DNA of 6,968 nt from positions 1 to 6,968 of the forward strand of contig JAICVG010000051.1 of the NCBI GenBank assembly GCA_025935445.1, written 5' to 3'. The stretch is from Nitrososphaera sp. (GTDB lineage: Archaea; Thermoproteota; Nitrososphaeria; Nitrososphaerales; Nitrososphaeraceae). Both the position numbers and the translations under genes were made by a program. This document shows, one piece after another, positions 5,743 to 6,968 of the stretch (within the stretch, counting starts at the first letter, position 1; every line of letters begins with the position of its first letter). The notes beneath the pieces are model-generated. The model saw only the letters and a program-made list of their open reading frames with translations. It made no database searches and was not told the DNA's origin.

Positions 5743-5828
5743 GAGCGTTACCTTGGTAAGGTAGAGGTCATCATATGGCTTCCTTCCCAATGAGGTAGAG
5801 GTCACGGGTTCGAATCCAGTCCAAGGCT
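5743..5828 (+). repeat. attR: displaced tRNA-Thr 3' fragment, interrupted
   Basis: Positions 5743-5769 equal tRNA-Thr 3819-3845 exactly. After a break, 5793-5828 supplies the variable loop again, then T-arm ACGGG/TTCGAAT/CCAGT (one mismatch, A5818), acceptor CCAAGGC and T. A 12-base direct repeat (AGGTAGAGGTCA, 5759-5770 and 5793-5804) brackets the interruption; deleting one 34-base unit restores a continuous tRNA 3' part. No tRNA 5' part precedes it, so it is not a working tRNA. Confidence 0.8.
5759..5804. repeat. 12-bp direct repeat bracketing a 22-bp insert in attR
   Basis: AGGTAGAGGTCA occurs at 5759-5770 and 5793-5804 with unrelated sequence (5771-5792, ATCATATGG-like start) between. 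It looks like a duplication or a failed excision/second integration event within the old attachment site. Confidence 0.7.
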
Positions 5829-5841
5829 TTTCATAGTAAGA

Positions 5842-5862
5842 TAACGCTCTACCAGGCTGAGC
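5842..5862 (-). repeat. inverted copy of tRNA-Thr D-arm (chromosomal side)
   Basis: This is a perfect 21-base reverse complement of tRNA-Thr 3806-3826, beginning 13 bases after the displaced tRNA 3' end. It parallels the copy at 3900-3920. Between tRNA end and D-arm the two sites share some further similarity on the minus strand (GTTA-CTT-ATGA-AA). Confidence 0.9.
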
Positions 5863-5970
5863 TCCATCGCTGTTTGTAAGTATGATAATAGTCAAACTGT
5901 CGACAAGTTGCTTGTAGTAATAAAAGCTCTAAGGTTAAACCATATGCAAACTACTAGACCGTAATAGTAC
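5863..5970. other. non-coding stretch between attR region and DUF2080-like remnant
   Basis: No frame, RNA or clear repeat is supported here. It is AT-rich with several short stops in all frames. Confidence 0.4.
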
Positions 5971-6159
5971 TTGAGTCAACAATAACAACCACCACCACCA
6001 CAACCGAAAAAGAAAAAGCGACTTGTTGAAGCATGGCAAAAAGAGATTGTTAGAACTGTCAGAAAATTCGGCGACAGAGGAGCGTATGTATATTTGCCAA
6101 ACCGCTGGCTAGGAAGGAAAGTGAAAATCACTCGGTACTACAATAGCAAGCAGCAGTAA
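5971..6159 (+). pseudogene. DUF2080-like transposon-associated protein remnant
   Basis: A plus-strand frame ending at TAA 6157-6159 encodes a Pro run, KKKKRLVEAWQKEI, then VRKFGDRGAYVYLPNRWLGR and KVKIT. The pattern of KFG, Y/HV-x-LP-x-x-W-x-G and KVK-V/I resembles DUF2080 proteins, small AbrB-like proteins often encoded next to archaeal transposases. There is no ATG; a TTG at 5971 is followed after three codons by TAA (5983-5985, where CAA would fit the Gln-rich start). I therefore read it as inactivated, although use of a non-standard start after the stop cannot be excluded. No transposase follows, so it would be the leftover of an insertion element. The family call rests on motif memory only. 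Confidence 0.55.
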
Positions 6160-6352
6160 TCATGTAATTATCATTATATACGACAATCTGCCTACTATTA
6201 GCTTGAGGAGAGAGAAAGCAGAAAAACAAGGGGATAAATCTCTAGTTTAGCCGTGGACCATCTCGAGGTTTATCCTTCCTGCGAAGTGTGTATAGTCGGC
6301 GCTCTAATTACTCTATATAGCTAATGTTATTGATCTTTTTCTTCTTCTTCCT
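6160..6352. other. intergenic region between convergent genes
   Basis: Besides the hairpin at 6232-6275 it contains the TTTTTCTTCTTCTTCCTC pyrimidine tract (6335-6352) just beyond the minus-strand gene. On the plus strand that T-rich tract could serve as a terminator for transcripts coming from the left. No gene is seen. Confidence 0.4.
6232..6275. repeat. strong hairpin: 14-bp inverted repeat
   Basis: Arm 6232-6245 (GGATAAATCTCTAG) pairs with 6262-6275 (CTCGAGGTTTATCC) with 12 Watson-Crick pairs, one wobble and one mismatch around a 16-base loop. It lies 72 bases after the DUF2080-like remnant and between convergent genes. It may be an insertion-element end structure, a bidirectional terminator or a structured RNA. 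Confidence 0.65.
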
Positions 6353-6968
6353 CTAGCGTACTGGTGGGGTAGTCTGGTTCCCCGTAGTAGAAGGAGGAGC
6401 AGCAGCACCACCGCTCTCAAATGGAAGCGTTCCAGCCTTCCATTCCCACTCTCCAAAACGGTTGATGCCTTCCTCAGGAGAGTATTCAATTTGAGATATT
6501 GCTACCATGTTGTCAAGGAATGCTAGCTGCCCAGTAGAGTTTGTGCTAAAAAACGTAACACCAGTTCCACTTCCTGTGCCATCAGGATTTGTACGACTGA
6601 GCAAAACAAAGGTGATAGTTGCATTTTCTTCTTCTGCTGCACCATCCTCAGTCATTATAAAGGCTTGACCTTGATTAATGGAAAGTCCGTTAGGTTGAAT
6701 ATTGATTGTGACGTTTCCTGTCTCTGTTGAGTTTATGACACCCGTAGCGTTTGGAGGCATTATTATTCTGTTGCCCAAATATGATATTACAATATATGTT
6801 TCATTTATTGGGTTCACGTTTGCTTCTGTACCTTCGCCAAATGAGAACAGACGGCCCAAAAGAGCATTTGAAACATTGTTGGTGTTGTTGGTAGTCGTGC
6901 TGCTTGCAACTTCTTGCTCTTCTCCTCCTACTGATGTAGTAGTCATTGTTACATCAGTAGTAGCACTT
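6353..6968 (-). CDS. hypothetical extracytoplasmic protein, 5' end outside window
   Basis: I do not recognise this protein. The frame is open to the window edge: residues SATTDVT precede the first visible ATG at 6946, so that ATG is probably not the start and a signal peptide or membrane anchor would lie outside. The visible 200-odd residues begin with a Thr/Asn/Ser-rich linker, then a beta-rich domain (YIVISYLGNRIIMPP, GNVTINIQPNGLSI, ATITFVLLSR, GVTFFSTNSTGQLAFLDNMV) and FGEWEWKAGTLPFESGG, ending in a Pro/Thr-rich tail. There are no cysteines and nine N-x-S/T sequons, which suits a glycosylated protein outside the cytoplasm. It is convergent with the DUF2080-like remnant and lies outside the integrated element. 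Confidence 0.7.
   Translation of the reverse strand, partial: SATTDVTMTTTSVGGEEQEVASSTTTNNTNNVSNALLGRLFSFGEGTEANVNPINETYIVISYLGNRIIMPPNATGVINSTETGNVTINIQPNGLSINQGQAFIMTEDGAAEEENATITFVLLSRTNPDGTGSGTGVTFFSTNSTGQLAFLDNMVAISQIEYSPEEGINRFGEWEWKAGTLPFESGGAAAPPSTTGNQTTPPVR

Larger units (their letters stand above)
3871..5828. mobile_element. miniature tRNA-Thr-integrated element
   Basis: The unit between the two identical cores is 1,924 bases (3819 to 5743). It holds a secreted acidic protein gene and an integrase pointing inward from the distal att site. No replication, packaging or partition gene is visible, so on its own it is at most an integrative cassette or a deletion remnant of a larger virus or plasmid. 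The distal att lies just upstream of the integrase ATG, and the frame upstream of that ATG meets TGA at 5770-5768. Integration therefore leaves the integrase uninterrupted, unlike the split genes of SSV-type elements. Confidence 0.7.

Noticed and set aside
5743..5828. A second tRNA-Thr gene with a 34-base intron
   Set aside because: There is no 5' acceptor or D-stem 5' strand upstream, the T-stem has a mismatch, and the insert is bracketed by direct repeats instead of a bulge-helix-bulge.
5842..5880. A minus-strand tRNA beginning with the inverted D-arm
   Set aside because: The D-arm pairs, but the anticodon stem that follows is imperfect and no T-arm or matching acceptor can be built in register; the same holds at 3900-3920.
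1..6968. CRISPR array
   Set aside because: No set of regularly spaced direct repeats of 23-40 bases is present; the repeats seen are tRNA copies and triplet tracts.

Overview
The window looks like a chromosomal segment of a Nitrososphaeria (Thaumarchaeota) archaeon, probably of the soil Nitrososphaera/Nitrosocosmicus type. The basis is threefold: short tRNA introns with archaeal bulge-helix-bulge geometry, TATA-like boxes about 26 bases upstream of leaderless starts, and proteins of archaeal type (a YYKPER/LEHFRF/CRK/RHY tyrosine integrase and a DUF2080-like remnant). The genus cannot be fixed from the sequence alone.

Layout. Positions 1-779 hold no intact gene, only a possible decayed minus-strand reading frame at the left edge. 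Positions 780-2080 (+) carry a small UBP-type zinc-finger protein followed at 23 bases by egtD, the histidine trimethyltransferase of ergothioneine synthesis. egtB, the iron-dependent sulfoxide synthase, runs convergently (3486-2077, -). The two genes share a TTAA that supplies both stop codons. Together EgtD and EgtB make hercynine and then its cysteine (or gamma-glutamylcysteine) sulfoxide conjugate; no egtA, egtC or egtE is seen here. Upstream of egtB on the same strand lies a tRNA-Leu(UAA) that appears to contain two introns. A divergent tRNA-Thr(GGU) starts 99 bases further on.

Positions 3797-5828 read as a very small integrated element (unit about 1.92 kb) inserted in tRNA-Thr. A 27-base stretch of the tRNA (3' D-stem strand, anticodon arm and variable loop) recurs identically at 5743-5769, followed by a displaced tRNA 3' end at 5793-5828. 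Between them lie one secreted acidic small protein (4140-4436, +) and a tyrosine-recombinase integrase (5716-4830, -) broken by a one-base frameshift. The intact tRNA-Thr appears chimeric: its T-arm and acceptor 3' strand differ from the displaced copy and were probably supplied by the element. Inverted copies of the tRNA D-arm follow the tRNA 3' end at both element boundaries.

Right of the element (5829-6968) are a DUF2080-like remnant with an in-frame stop, a strong hairpin at 6232-6275, and the 3' part of a predicted extracytoplasmic protein rich in N-glycosylation sequons, cut by the window edge. Triplet microsatellites occur inside several genes.
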